From the IMG/VR virus record IMGVR_UViG_3300010430_000066, positions 1-51,178 of that record: a stretch of DNA of 51,178 bases. The stretch is one strand, 5' to 3'. The stretch's first letter is position 1, and every line of letters starts with the position of its first letter. Source of the DNA: a virus. Shown one piece after another: positions 1 through 6,446 of the stretch. The translations under genes and the position numbers were made by a program. Below the pieces are notes generated by a model. That model was not told the DNA's origin, did not search any database, and worked only from the letters and a program-made list of their open reading frames with translations.

Positions 1-123
1 ACGAGAACAGGGAACAGCTTGCCAATCGGAACAAAGCGAATCTAGAGGAAGAAATAGCAGGATATTGCGGGGATGCGATTGGGAATTTGAACCCGCAGTG
101 GGTAGAGTGGTTAATGGGGTTCC
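1..123. repeat. Terminal direct repeat, left copy (contig closure)
   Basis: These 123 bases are identical to 51056-51178, and the reading frame of the cytosine methyltransferase passes through both copies unchanged. This is what an assembler leaves at the ends of a circular or circularly permuted molecule. It could also be a real short terminal redundancy, but a gene running through it in frame favours circular closure. Confidence 0.93.
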
Positions 124-238
124 CGATGGGATGGACAGACTTAAATCATTAGGTAATGCGGTTGTCCCACAAATACCAGAAATAATCGGCCGTGCAATTT
201 TAAACATAGAGTATGAATATGAAAACAGTAATTGGTAG
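1..238 (+). CDS. DNA (cytosine-5) methyltransferase, C-terminal part (gene spans contig junction)
   Basis: This is the 3' end of the gene that starts at 50550; codons begin at base 2 and the stop is TAG at 236-238. Joined across the junction the protein is about 247 residues. This part holds the end of a very short target-recognition region and the motif X block (LGNAVVPQ), which packs against the AdoMet site in C5-methyltransferases. The following adenine/cytosine-N4 methyltransferase starts inside it at 213, so the two are translationally linked. Likely role: modifying phage DNA against host restriction. The catalytic motifs are in the other part, at the right end of the window. Confidence 0.85.
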   Translation, partial: REQGTACQSEQSESRGRNSRILRGCDWEFEPAVGRVVNGVPDGMDRLKSLGNAVVPQIPEIIGRAILNIEYEYENSNW

Positions 239-947
239 CTGCACGCTTTATCTTGGCGATACAATGGAGATTTTGCCGCGTTTTATATCAGAGGGTGAGA
301 GATATGATTTGTTGGTATGTGACCCGCCATATGAGCTTACATCAGGTGGATGCACGGTCGGAGGATTGCATGAGCGTTTTGGTAATGGCAGACATAAATA
401 TGGGAATACAGGAAATTTATTTGATGGTGATATTCCTGACTGGTCAGAGTTTATGCCGTTATTTTATCAATGCTTGAAAGACAGAGCCAATGCGTATGTC
501 ATGGCCGATAGCAAAAATCAATTTCATATGCAGAGAGAGGCAATAGCAGCAGGATTTAAGTTTCATAATCTGCTGCGTTGGAATAAGAGAACCGCAACAC
601 CGAATAGATATTATATGAAAAATGATGAGTTTATTGGTTTTTTTTATAAGGGCGCGGCACGCATGATTAATAATTGCTCATCTATGGCCGGTGTTGATTT
701 TTCACATAGAGACGTAACGGGACACCCAACGGAAAAGCCAGTATCTTTAATGCAGATGTATATAGAAAATTCATCATCAGAGGGTGATGTTGTTGTGGAT
801 CCGTTTATGGGCGTTGGTAGTACAGCGGTTGCGGCTGTGCAGAGCGGTAGAGCCTTTGTTGGGATAGAGCGTGATAAGATGTGGTATGATGCTGCGTGTG
901 AGCGTGTGGAGCATGCCTATAGTAATTTTCAGCAGACACTATTTTAA
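213..947 (+). CDS. DNA N6-adenine/N4-cytosine methyltransferase (beta-class motif order)
   Basis: A 244-residue protein with the catalytic motif DPPY at residues 37-40 (motif IV) and the AdoMet-binding motif DPFMGVGS near residue 200 (motif I). Motif IV preceding motif I is the beta-class arrangement. HPTEKP just before motif I is typical of the N4/N6 methylase family (Pfam N6_N4_Mtase). It transfers a methyl group to an exocyclic amino group in DNA; the target site cannot be read from the sequence. It overlaps the upstream C5-methyltransferase by 26 nt. A second ATG at 219 is an alternative start. No restriction endonuclease partner is adjacent, so it is probably an orphan anti-restriction enzyme. 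Confidence 0.93.
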   Translation: MNMKTVIGSCTLYLGDTMEILPRFISEGERYDLLVCDPPYELTSGGCTVGGLHERFGNGRHKYGNTGNLFDGDIPDWSEFMPLFYQCLKDRANAYVMADSKNQFHMQREAIAAGFKFHNLLRWNKRTATPNRYYMKNDEFIGFFYKGAARMINNCSSMAGVDFSHRDVTGHPTEKPVSLMQMYIENSSSEGDVVVDPFMGVGSTAVAAVQSGRAFVGIERDKMWYDAACERVEHAYSNFQQTLF

Positions 948-950
948 TAG

Positions 951-996
951 TTGACATGTTTTGTCAATAAAGATATTCTTTCAATGCAACGAAAGG
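951..996 (+). promoter_or_regulatory. Promoter A with palindromic operator and conserved transcript start
   Basis: TTGACATGTTTTGTCAA (951-967) is a 17-bp palindrome of the form TTGAC-N7-GTCAA. Its first six bases form a perfect -35 box; 17 bp later is TATTCT (974-979), a fair -10. Five bases further is TGCAACGAAAGG (985-996), shared with the sites before 44512 and 48437 on the minus strand. The AAAGGA within it serves as ribosome site for the ATG at 1005. It probably drives a second rightward transcript starting after the methyltransferases. Confidence 0.72.
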
Positions 997-1004
997 AAAA
1001 CACC

Positions 1005-1262
1005 ATGACACATTACGAAAATTTTTTATCAGAAACAGCGCAGTTAAAAACTTCCTCATGGGAAAATTGGTTAAATGAAGCTCAAAAATTATGCGGTCAT
1101 AGTCTTGATGGGGACATGCAACTGGATGGGTATTCGCTAGACGATGCTTACGAATGGTTTAAGGCAAAATTTACGCCAGAGGATTATGCAAAGGGCTACA
1201 TGGAAAGCCCCATAGTGGAAATGCGTGATTGTCCTCATTTTGATATGGGGGAGTCATGCTAA
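1005..1262 (+). CDS. Hypothetical early protein, first gene of small-gene operon
   Basis: An 85-residue, acidic, Trp/Tyr-rich soluble protein that I do not recognise. The ATG at 1005 is chosen because GAAAGGAAAACACC precedes it closely; the longer frame from 951 would read through the promoter palindrome. The central segment (LDGYSLDDAYEWFKAKFTPEDYAKGY) looks helical. It is the first gene after promoter A, and the next gene starts inside its stop codon region, so it leads a chain of overlapping small genes. Confidence 0.7.
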   Translation: MTHYENFLSETAQLKTSSWENWLNEAQKLCGHSLDGDMQLDGYSLDDAYEWFKAKFTPEDYAKGYMESPIVEMRDCPHFDMGESC

Positions 1263-1402
1263 AAGAAATACTTTCATTTATCGCGTTGATTGGAATGGCC
1301 TGCTTTGTGCTGTTTTACATTCTTCCTCTTTCACTGGAAAAGGAGTCTGATCGTCAGCAAGCCGTGCAGCATAATCTTTACGTGCAGGGGTATATTAATT
1401 GA
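1256..1402 (+). CDS. Small membrane protein (48 aa)
   Basis: The ATG at 1256 overlaps the upstream stop (ATGCTAA), preceded by GGGGGAG. The product is 48 residues with one hydrophobic segment at about 5-25 (ILSFIALIGMACFVLFYILPL) and a charged tail. The stop TGA at 1400-1402 overlaps the TTG start of the next gene. Function unknown. Support comes from start/stop coupling on both sides, good spacing of the ribosome site and the clear membrane segment. Confidence 0.6.
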   Translation: MLKEILSFIALIGMACFVLFYILPLSLEKESDRQQAVQHNLYVQGYIN

Positions 1403-1851
1403 GCAATAAAAAGCGCACATGTACAGCAGAGGGATGCAAAACCAAAGTTTTAATAAAACACCCGTTTTGCCGTGAATGCTTTGCCAAGCTTCCCAAAGAG
1501 ATTAAATCAGGATTGGTTTACACAAGGCAGAGCTTTGATGGCGCAGAAGTAATGCAGGCAAAGAACCGGGCGCGCGAATTTTTAAAAGATTTACATGAAA
1601 GACAAGAGGAAAAAACAATGGTTAGCGGAAAGTCAGAATTGGTAGACGTAATGCTTGAGGATCGTGGTCAACATGAAAACGGCAAAGCGCATGCTTTTTT
1701 TCAGGGTGATTATTTAGAGGATAGGCACGGCAATGAAAGAGAACAGTGGATATGGCTTCCTTTATCACAAATAGAAATACAGCATGAAAATAATTCTGTT
1801 TGCACCGTCACAATGCCGGAGTGGTTAGCATTGGATAAGGGTTTGATATGA
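1399..1851 (+). CDS. Hypothetical protein with N-terminal four-Cys zinc site
   Basis: 150 residues starting with TTG at 1399, overlapping the upstream stop. Cysteines in CTAEGC and CRECF (about residues 8-26) form a likely Cys4 zinc site, followed by a charged helical region. The C-terminal half (from MLEDRG) contains EREQWIWLPLSQIEI, a pattern seen in small phage proteins that judge a substrate as ready for use, but no family can be named. An internal ATG at 1618, 75 codons in, could make the C-terminal half alone. The next gene overlaps by ATGA. Confidence 0.65.
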   Translation: MSNKKRTCTAEGCKTKVLIKHPFCRECFAKLPKEIKSGLVYTRQSFDGAEVMQAKNRAREFLKDLHERQEEKTMVSGKSELVDVMLEDRGQHENGKAHAFFQGDYLEDRHGNEREQWIWLPLSQIEIQHENNSVCTVTMPEWLALDKGLI

Positions 1852-1961
1852 TCTCCCCTATCTTCAACACAGCCGCTGGTATTATAGGCATTACTGCAAC
1901 GGCTATAGGGCTGGGGGTAGAGACAACAAGGTTAATTATGGAGGGATTTGAGAATGAATGA
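1848..1961 (+). CDS. Small membrane protein (37 aa)
   Basis: The ATG at 1848 overlaps the upstream TGA (ATGA). The 37-residue product is almost entirely one hydrophobic segment rich in Ala, Ile, Gly and Thr (FNTAAGIIGITATAIGLGV) with a short charged tail. The stop overlaps the start of the next gene (AATGAATGA). Function unknown. Coupled translation with both neighbours is the main support. Confidence 0.5.
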   Translation: MISPIFNTAAGIIGITATAIGLGVETTRLIMEGFENE

Positions 1962-2196
1962 AGATGTGCAGGACATGAGAGAGATAATTAAGGCAAACGA
2001 CTTTGTAGAAAAAGGAAAAGTATTCGAGTGTGTGATTAATAAATCAGCAACCATACTGGTTGTGGCGAAAGATAAGAATGACGCATATAGAGAGGCTTGC
2101 GCGGTTCTGGATGGAGAAACTGGCTGGTCTGAGTATGCAAACGATGGCTGGGAGGTCGTACCTGAATTGATAGAGGAACAAAACAATGACCAATAA
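1954..2196 (+). CDS. Hypothetical small protein
   Basis: 80 residues from the ATG at 1954, which has GGAGGGA seven bases upstream; the in-frame TTG at 1948 has poorer spacing. The sequence alternates charged and beta-like stretches (VFECVINKSATILVVAKDKNDAYREACAVL) and ends in a Glu/Asn-rich tail. The motif ATILVVAKDKNDAYREA suggests a compact alpha/beta domain, but no family is recognised. It overlaps the next gene by 11 nt. Confidence 0.65.
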   Translation: MNEDVQDMREIIKANDFVEKGKVFECVINKSATILVVAKDKNDAYREACAVLDGETGWSEYANDGWEVVPELIEEQNNDQ

Positions 2197-2632
2197 GATC
2201 GAAGAAATACGCCACATCCTTAAAATGCTTGAGGGCTTGGAATGGGTAGGTAATCAAGCCATTGCGGATGAGATTAATGCGAGGGTTTGGTGTGCTGATA
2301 ACGATCTACATATTGTTGAGATGGGGTCAACTCTTGGCAATACGGATTATTATTGCGCGACAAACAATCACGATCATGTTGAGAGCGTTCCTAAAACAAA
2401 CTACCTCACCAGCCTTGACGCAATCAAGGGGTTAGAGCGTGATGGGTGGTTACCCTTCCAAGGTAACAGGCATTATACGGACGGGGAAAAGTTATATTAT
2501 TTCGGGTATGTGTCAGAAGAAAAAATAGGAAAACAAGTAATTTCAGAAGACCTGCCAACCGAACACGCTGCTCGTCTATACGCAGTACTACTGACTTGGA
2601 TTTATGAAGAGGAACAAAACAATGAAACTTGA
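2186..2632 (+). CDS. Hypothetical phage protein
   Basis: 148 residues preceded by GAGGAACAAAACA, the same leader as the next gene. The segment YLTSLDAIKGLERDGW and the ending LPTEHAARLYAVLLTWIYEE resemble small phage proteins of the 'phage ABA sandwich' type, where a substrate-like loop precedes a helix; that match is from memory and weak. Function unknown. It overlaps the following gene by 11 nt. Confidence 0.65.
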   Translation: MTNKIEEIRHILKMLEGLEWVGNQAIADEINARVWCADNDLHIVEMGSTLGNTDYYCATNNHDHVESVPKTNYLTSLDAIKGLERDGWLPFQGNRHYTDGEKLYYFGYVSEEKIGKQVISEDLPTEHAARLYAVLLTWIYEEEQNNET

Positions 2633-2972
2633 TGTATTAAAAGGAGCAATTAAGCACGTTGAGGAAAACGAAAATCCATCACGCGCGCCTATTGAAGTCC
2701 TAATACAAGCCGCGAAAGACCTTCAAACACTGATAGAAGCGCGGGAAAAGGCTACGGCTGGGAAGTGGGAAATACGAGGTGATTTGAGTGGTGATTTCTT
2801 TATTGATGCGCCACAAGATATACCTAACGCACCGTACGGAATTGAGGTTATGTGTGATGATTTCTACGAAGACGATCAAGATGTCCCAGCGTATAAGCGA
2901 TCACAGAGAATTGCTCATGCAGAACTCATTGTTCTTTGCGCCAACACCCTAGAGAAACACACGGAGAGATAA
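2622..2972 (+). CDS. Hypothetical protein
   Basis: 116 residues from the ATG at 2622; the in-frame ATG at 2604 lies within the preceding gene and lacks a ribosome site, while AGAGGAACAAAAC precedes 2622. The N-terminal half is helical (MKLDVLKGAIKHVEENENPSRAP...); the C-terminal half has acidic loops (DDFYEDDQDVPAYKRSQRIAHAELIVLCANTLEKH). The ending, with a helix of the type 'aelIvlcaNtle', is common in phage early proteins of unknown function. Confidence 0.62.
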   Translation: MKLDVLKGAIKHVEENENPSRAPIEVLIQAAKDLQTLIEAREKATAGKWEIRGDLSGDFFIDAPQDIPNAPYGIEVMCDDFYEDDQDVPAYKRSQRIAHAELIVLCANTLEKHTER

Positions 2973-3431
2973 ATGACGAATGAAGTAAGAGAACACTACC
3001 AAGGATGGGGAATTATCAATCAAATTCGGTTGATGTTGGACGATGACGAAGATGGTGCGGGGTATCTATTCCATGAAATGCCGCATTTTGTTGATGAATT
3101 AGAAAGATTGCTGAGACGCCAAGCCCTAGCACCAAAGGCTGTGGATGTGGAAATTTTGAAGCATGAAGCCTGTCAATATCTGTGCGAAAGAGCTGGCGAA
3201 AATGAAGGGCGGTGTAATGAATGCGATGATTGCGATAAATCCGATCTTTTGATTAATGGGCTGATAAGAGAAGGACACCTAGTCGAACAAGGCCACATAA
3301 TCCAAGAGGGTTATGTAGCAGTGCCGATTGAGCCAACGGAAGAAATGGAGCAAGCGGCGTATAGATCAAACGCTGATGTTGTGGACATTTACAAAGCCAT
3401 GATTAAAGCCGCCAAAGAAAGCGAGGGGTAG
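2973..3431 (+). CDS. Hypothetical protein with Cys cluster
   Basis: 152 residues; the start follows the upstream stop with no gap and has GGAGAG before it. Five cysteines lie in CQYLCERAGENEGRCNECDDC (about residues 65-87), a possible zinc-binding knuckle. The C-terminal part (VPIEPTEEMEQAAYRSNADVVDIYKAMIKAAKE) matches a segment often seen at the ends of phage early proteins. No biochemical role can be given. Confidence 0.65.
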   Translation: MTNEVREHYQGWGIINQIRLMLDDDEDGAGYLFHEMPHFVDELERLLRRQALAPKAVDVEILKHEACQYLCERAGENEGRCNECDDCDKSDLLINGLIREGHLVEQGHIIQEGYVAVPIEPTEEMEQAAYRSNADVVDIYKAMIKAAKESEG

Positions 3432-3432
3432 T

Positions 3433-3603
3433 ATGGATTTAGGACACGGGGTTTTATTAGCTTTATTAACTTTGGCTGTGATTGGTTGGCTACCAAACGC
3501 TTTGAAAATTGACGCTTGCGAAAAAGATTTACCTCGTAGTCAACAATGTAAATTAATTGCAGTACCGGCAGAACCCCAACCAAAGGAAAAGAACGATGAG
3601 TGA
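3433..3603 (+). CDS. Small secreted or membrane-anchored protein (56 aa), cassette 1
   Basis: The ATG at 3433 follows GAGGGG. The N-terminal hydrophobic stretch (VLLALLTLAVIGWLPNAL) could be a signal anchor, followed by two Cys residues and a Pro-rich tail ending in KNDE. Its last bases form the junction ACGATGAGTGA, which is also the start of the next gene. Unknown function; see the finding on repeated junctions. Confidence 0.55.
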   Translation: MDLGHGVLLALLTLAVIGWLPNALKIDACEKDLPRSQQCKLIAVPAEPQPKEKNDE

Positions 3604-3751
3604 TAGGTTCAGAATTGGTCAATGGCATTGGGTCAACAATGAGAAGAACTTTACTCGAAACATAAAAAATCTTATGCAGATTGTTGAGATTACAGAAAAT
3701 GAGATAGTTTTTAGGAACAAACACCATGAAGTTAGGAAAAACGATGAGTGA
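3596..3751 (+). CDS. Small hypothetical protein (51 aa), cassette 2
   Basis: The ATG at 3596 lies inside the upstream terminal GATGAGTGA and is preceded by AAGGAAAAGA. The product is MSDRF... rich in Asn and Lys, ending KNDE. TENEIVFRNKHHEV suggests a small beta domain. It has the same start (MSD) and end (NDE) as its neighbours because they share the junction sequence. Function unknown. Confidence 0.58.
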   Translation: MSDRFRIGQWHWVNNEKNFTRNIKNLMQIVEITENEIVFRNKHHEVRKNDE

Positions 3752-3995
3752 TTACATTGTAGGTTATAAATTAGTACCCGTAATGCGTAGTGAATTTTCA
3801 GGAATGCAGGTTGCCAGTACATCAACATGCCCCGTAACTGGAATATGTATAAGCGGTTCTGGCGGTCGTAAAGATTATCTTTCTGAACAGGCAAAAAACT
3901 TAATCCTAACAGACAAGTTTTCACAAACAATATTGAGGCTAAGGGCTAACGAGATCGGGCTTGGCAATTTAAAAGACGGAGAAAACGATGAGTGA
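3744..3995 (+). CDS. Small hypothetical protein (83 aa), cassette 3
   Basis: The ATG at 3744 is within the repeated AACGATGAGTGAT junction; the frame from 3726 would start inside the upstream gene. The product begins MSDYIVGYKLVPV and ends GENDE. It has a Gly/Ser-rich centre (CISGSGGRKDYL) and a helical C-terminus. It overlaps neighbours by 8 nt on each side. Function unknown. Confidence 0.6.
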   Translation: MSDYIVGYKLVPVMRSEFSGMQVASTSTCPVTGICISGSGGRKDYLSEQAKNLILTDKFSQTILRLRANEIGLGNLKDGENDE

Positions 3996-4377
3996 TGAAA
4001 TTCCGAACGAGATAACAGAACGAGACAGTTCATTTTGGGAAAGGCAGAGAAGAGAAGCCCCAACAAATAACGGGGATGTTCACGACATGAATGTCGTCGA
4101 CATACTGCAAACCATTGATAATGCTTTAAATGTTACTATTGGAGCAAGATCAACAATTCATCCAACAAGATTGAAGAAAATCCGCGCCCACATAGCCAAC
4201 CAAGCCGCAGAGCTATCCCTAAAGGATAAGAGGATAGAAGAGTTGGAAAACGCCTGTGAAATTGCCATAGGATACACATCAATGGTTGCCCATGGTCTAA
4301 AGAAAATACCAATTTTAAAAGACCGTGCAAAGTCTGATACGGAAATTATTACAAAAGCCCTGAAAGGGGGTGAGTGA
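3988..4377 (+). CDS. Hypothetical coiled protein, cassette 4
   Basis: 129 residues starting at the third ACGATGAGTGA junction, preceded by GGAGAAA. The C-terminal 70 residues are strongly helical and charged (HIANQAAELSLKDKRIEELENACEIAI...), likely a coiled coil. The stop lies in GGTGAGTGATATG, a related but changed junction leading to the next gene. Function unknown. Confidence 0.62.
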   Translation: MSDEIPNEITERDSSFWERQRREAPTNNGDVHDMNVVDILQTIDNALNVTIGARSTIHPTRLKKIRAHIANQAAELSLKDKRIEELENACEIAIGYTSMVAHGLKKIPILKDRAKSDTEIITKALKGGE

Positions 4378-4378
4378 T

Positions 4379-4852
4379 ATGGATTTATTTCAAGATGCTG
4401 TGATTACAGAAATGCGCAAAGCAACGATGATTGCTGCGCGCGATGAAGGTGGTAAGCATTGTCCGTGCTGTGATCAATTTGTTAAGGTATATAAGAGGTC
4501 GATTAACAAGACCATGGCGCGTCAGCTTATACATTCATGGCATAATTTTGGCCATGAGTGGTTTCATGCAAAGGATGTTGTGCTGGGGTCTGCCAGTGCC
4601 GGGGATTACTCAAAGCTTAAATTTTGGGGATTAATAGAGAAAAAACCGCATGAGGAAGGATATAACGGAAAAAAATCATCAGGATATTGGCGCGTAACAC
4701 CTAAAGGCGCGGCGTTTGTAAAGTTTCAAATTACAGTACAAAAATATGCACTGGTGTATAATAACCGCTTGCTAGATTTTGAGGGCGATGCTGTCAATAT
4801 CGTTGAGTGCTTAGAGGATCGGTTTGAATATAATGAATTAATGGAAAGGTAG
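4379..4852 (+). CDS. Hypothetical protein with CPCC zinc motif
   Basis: 157 residues from the ATG at 4379, which has AGGGGG about ten bases upstream; the GTG at 4370 is too close to that site. The N-terminal region has HCPCCDQFVKVYKR, a compact zinc-binding motif. The middle and C-terminal parts (SGYWRVTPKGAAFVKFQITVQKYALVYNNRLLDF) look like a winged-helix fold. This arrangement is familiar from phage proteins of unknown role; DNA binding is an inference. Confidence 0.68.
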   Translation: MDLFQDAVITEMRKATMIAARDEGGKHCPCCDQFVKVYKRSINKTMARQLIHSWHNFGHEWFHAKDVVLGSASAGDYSKLKFWGLIEKKPHEEGYNGKKSSGYWRVTPKGAAFVKFQITVQKYALVYNNRLLDFEGDAVNIVECLEDRFEYNELMER

Positions 4853-4856
4853 AGTT

Positions 4857-5006
4857 ATGTCTAAAAAATATACATATGAGATAGATGGCAAAAAGTATGA
4901 AGCCAGATGGTTTACGGATGAGGAAATAAATAAGAAATATGCTCCGTTTATTTACGGGTTTCTCATCATTTGCATACTGATAACAGTAGCTTTGGAGTTG
5001 ATGTAA
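4857..5006 (+). CDS. Small membrane protein (49 aa)
   Basis: The ATG at 4857 follows GGAAAGGTAGAGTT. The N-terminal half is charged and soluble (MSKKYTYEIDGKKYEARWFTDEEINKKY is cytoplasmic by composition), and residues about 30-47 form one membrane helix (FIYGFLIICILITVALEL). Its TAA overlaps the next ATG (TAATG). Function unknown; the coupled start supports translation. Confidence 0.55.
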   Translation: MSKKYTYEIDGKKYEARWFTDEEINKKYAPFIYGFLIICILITVALELM

Positions 5007-5386
5007 TGACACAGTACGGATTAACACCACAACAGGAAAAATTATACAATTTTTTGCTTAATTGCATTGAAATTGAAAAGCGTGTGCCTTGCTACGAAGA
5101 AATGAGCAGGCATATGGGACTTAAATCAAAGTCAGGGATAAGCAGATTGATTGTAGCGCTTGAGCAGAGAGGGCGCATTGCGCGTATTCCTCATCATGCG
5201 CGTGCAATTAAAATTATGAAGCCAGATGATTTTTTATCATATGCAGATAAGCAATTTCTTTTATACGCGGCCGGTGAATTGAAATCATGGGCAAGTGGCT
5301 CAGTTATTTGTGATGATGACGAGGTGTTTTTGGAAAAAGTATCTGATTATTTGTATAAAGTTTTGGGTTATAAAAAAGAAGATTAA
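5006..5386 (+). CDS. LexA-type winged-helix DNA-binding protein
   Basis: 126 residues from the ATG at 5006 (TAATG overlap, GGAG upstream). Residues about 3-65 (YGLTPQQEKLYNFLLNCI...VPCYEEMSRHMGLKSKSGISRLIVALEQRGRIARIPHHARAI) match the LexA DNA-binding domain: three helices, then a wing. There is no Ser/Lys protease domain, so it is not self-cleaving. Such stand-alone LexA-like proteins are common in alphaproteobacterial phages. It probably regulates phage or host genes. It lies directly before the GapR homologue. Confidence 0.85.
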   Translation: MTQYGLTPQQEKLYNFLLNCIEIEKRVPCYEEMSRHMGLKSKSGISRLIVALEQRGRIARIPHHARAIKIMKPDDFLSYADKQFLLYAAGELKSWASGSVICDDDEVFLEKVSDYLYKVLGYKKED

Positions 5387-5411
5387 CATTAGAAATACAG
5401 AGGAGAGTAAT

Positions 5412-5726
5412 ATGTCAGAAAAAGCAGCAGGCATTGGCCATAACAGCGATACAGAGGAAGATAAGGCACAGGATGTTGGTGGTGTTGCCGGGCAGCGTCT
5501 ATCATCTTTTATTGAGCGCATTGAGCGTTTAGAAGAAGAAAAGGCCGCGCTAATGGAGGATATCAAAGAGGTTTACGCAGAGGCCAAAGGTGTTGGCTTT
5601 GATGTTAAGACAATGCGTAAGATTATCTCTCTGCGTAAGTTGGATCCTGAAAAGCGCAGGGAACAGGAGGAGCTGCTTTTACTTTATCAACAGGCTATAG
5701 GTATGCAGGGTGTTTTGCCTTTGTAA
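5412..5726 (+). CDS. gapR: GapR-like nucleoid-associated protein (DUF2312)
   Basis: 104 residues from the ATG at 5412 (AGGAGAG upstream). It opens with AGIGHNS, then LSSFIERIERLEEEKAALMEDIKEVYAEAKGVGFDVKTMRKIISLRK and ends LLLYQQAIGM, the complete DUF2312 pattern. In Caulobacter GapR binds overtwisted AT-rich DNA ahead of replication and transcription and stimulates topoisomerases. The family is essentially alphaproteobacterial, so this is strong host evidence. A phage copy could help replicate or transcribe phage DNA or disturb the host nucleoid; that is inference. Confidence 0.93.
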   Translation: MSEKAAGIGHNSDTEEDKAQDVGGVAGQRLSSFIERIERLEEEKAALMEDIKEVYAEAKGVGFDVKTMRKIISLRKLDPEKRREQEELLLLYQQAIGMQGVLPL

Positions 5727-5790
5727 AACACGGTGAATCTGTTACACAGGATTTAAAGTAGTTGTTAATTTATATGAAAGTGACGTGAAT

Positions 5791-6000
5791 ATGAGTAAAG
5801 AAACAGGCATATTAAAATGGTTTAACACTGAAAAGGGCTATGGTTTTATCAAGCCTGATGATGGTGGCCGTGATGTATTTGTACATGTATCCGCGTTTCA
5901 GCAGTCTTCCATTGAACAGGTCGAGGACGGCATGAAAATTGCGTACAATGAAGGCGAGAGCCGCGGCAAATCATGTGCCGTTGATCTTGAGGCATTATAA
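5791..6000 (+). CDS. Cold-shock domain protein (CspA family)
   Basis: 69 residues from the ATG at 5791; a GTG at 5785 is a possible alternative. The RNP1-like motif KGYGFIKP and RNP2-like motif DVFVHVSAF are both present in a single five-strand OB fold, followed by a shortened C-terminal part (GESRGKSCAVDLEAL). It should bind single-stranded RNA or DNA. The PDDGGRDVFVH wording is that of alphaproteobacterial Csp proteins. It may act as an RNA chaperone for the structured phage leaders. It overlaps the next gene by one base (TAATG). Confidence 0.92.
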   Translation: MSKETGILKWFNTEKGYGFIKPDDGGRDVFVHVSAFQQSSIEQVEDGMKIAYNEGESRGKSCAVDLEAL

Positions 6001-6302
6001 TGAGTGACATGGTTCAGGAATTAGAACGCTTAGAGGATAGCGATGGTATTGTTTTTGCCGTTGGTAAAACACCGCAGCCTAAAAGCAAGCTTACAGCATC
6101 ACTTGGTAAGGTTTCTGTGATCGGTTATAAGGAGTCGCGCGGTCACGGTGATGATTCATATTATCTTGTCCAGTTTGATGATGGTGCGTTAATCCGTGTT
6201 TATAATGCAAAAAATGCTCTGTTTGGTAAGCCTAAACCCGCCAAACCCGTTATTGAATTGCCAACTCCCGGAGACGTATTGGCGGTTCAAAATACTGCGT
6301 AA
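6000..6302 (+). CDS. Hypothetical protein downstream of cold-shock gene
   Basis: 100 residues, coupled to the cold-shock gene by TAATG. The middle part (KVSVIGYKESRGHGDDSYYLVQFDDGALIRVYNAKNALFGK) reads as a small beta-barrel, similar to a hypothetical Tudor- or SH3-like fold, and the C-terminus is Pro-rich. No family was recognised. Co-expression with an RNA-binding protein hints at a nucleic-acid role, but this is only context. Confidence 0.62.
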   Translation: MSDMVQELERLEDSDGIVFAVGKTPQPKSKLTASLGKVSVIGYKESRGHGDDSYYLVQFDDGALIRVYNAKNALFGKPKPAKPVIELPTPGDVLAVQNTA

Positions 6303-6318
6303 CACTGCGTACATATTA

Positions 6319-6397
6319 ACATGCAGGCAACAGGCTCTAAAAACTTAAAGCCCCAAAACTGTTGTTATGCATGTAAAGCACCGTAGCCTGCACGGTG
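6319..6397 (+). ncRNA. Possible structured RNA or leader between 6302 and 6447
   Basis: Nested perfect complements are visible: ACATGCA (6319-6325) with TGCATGT (6368-6374), GCAACAG (6327-6333) with CTGTTGT (6359-6365, one G-U), and GCT/AGC inside. A second hairpin CACCGT (6379-6384)/ACGGTG (6392-6397) follows. The loop of the second hairpin, GCCTGC, could instead pair with GCAGGC in the first stem, which would allow two exclusive folds. No T-run follows directly. It may be a leader of the KTSC gene or a separate RNA. Confidence 0.4.
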
Positions 6398-6446
6398 GTT
6401 AAACAAAAGCAGGACATTTTTTTAACATACAATTTGGAGATTACAT

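Noticed and set aside
3389-3930. Minus-strand frames over 100 codons across the small-gene chain
   Set aside because: They lie opposite well-coupled plus-strand genes with good ribosome sites and show no domain or start signal.
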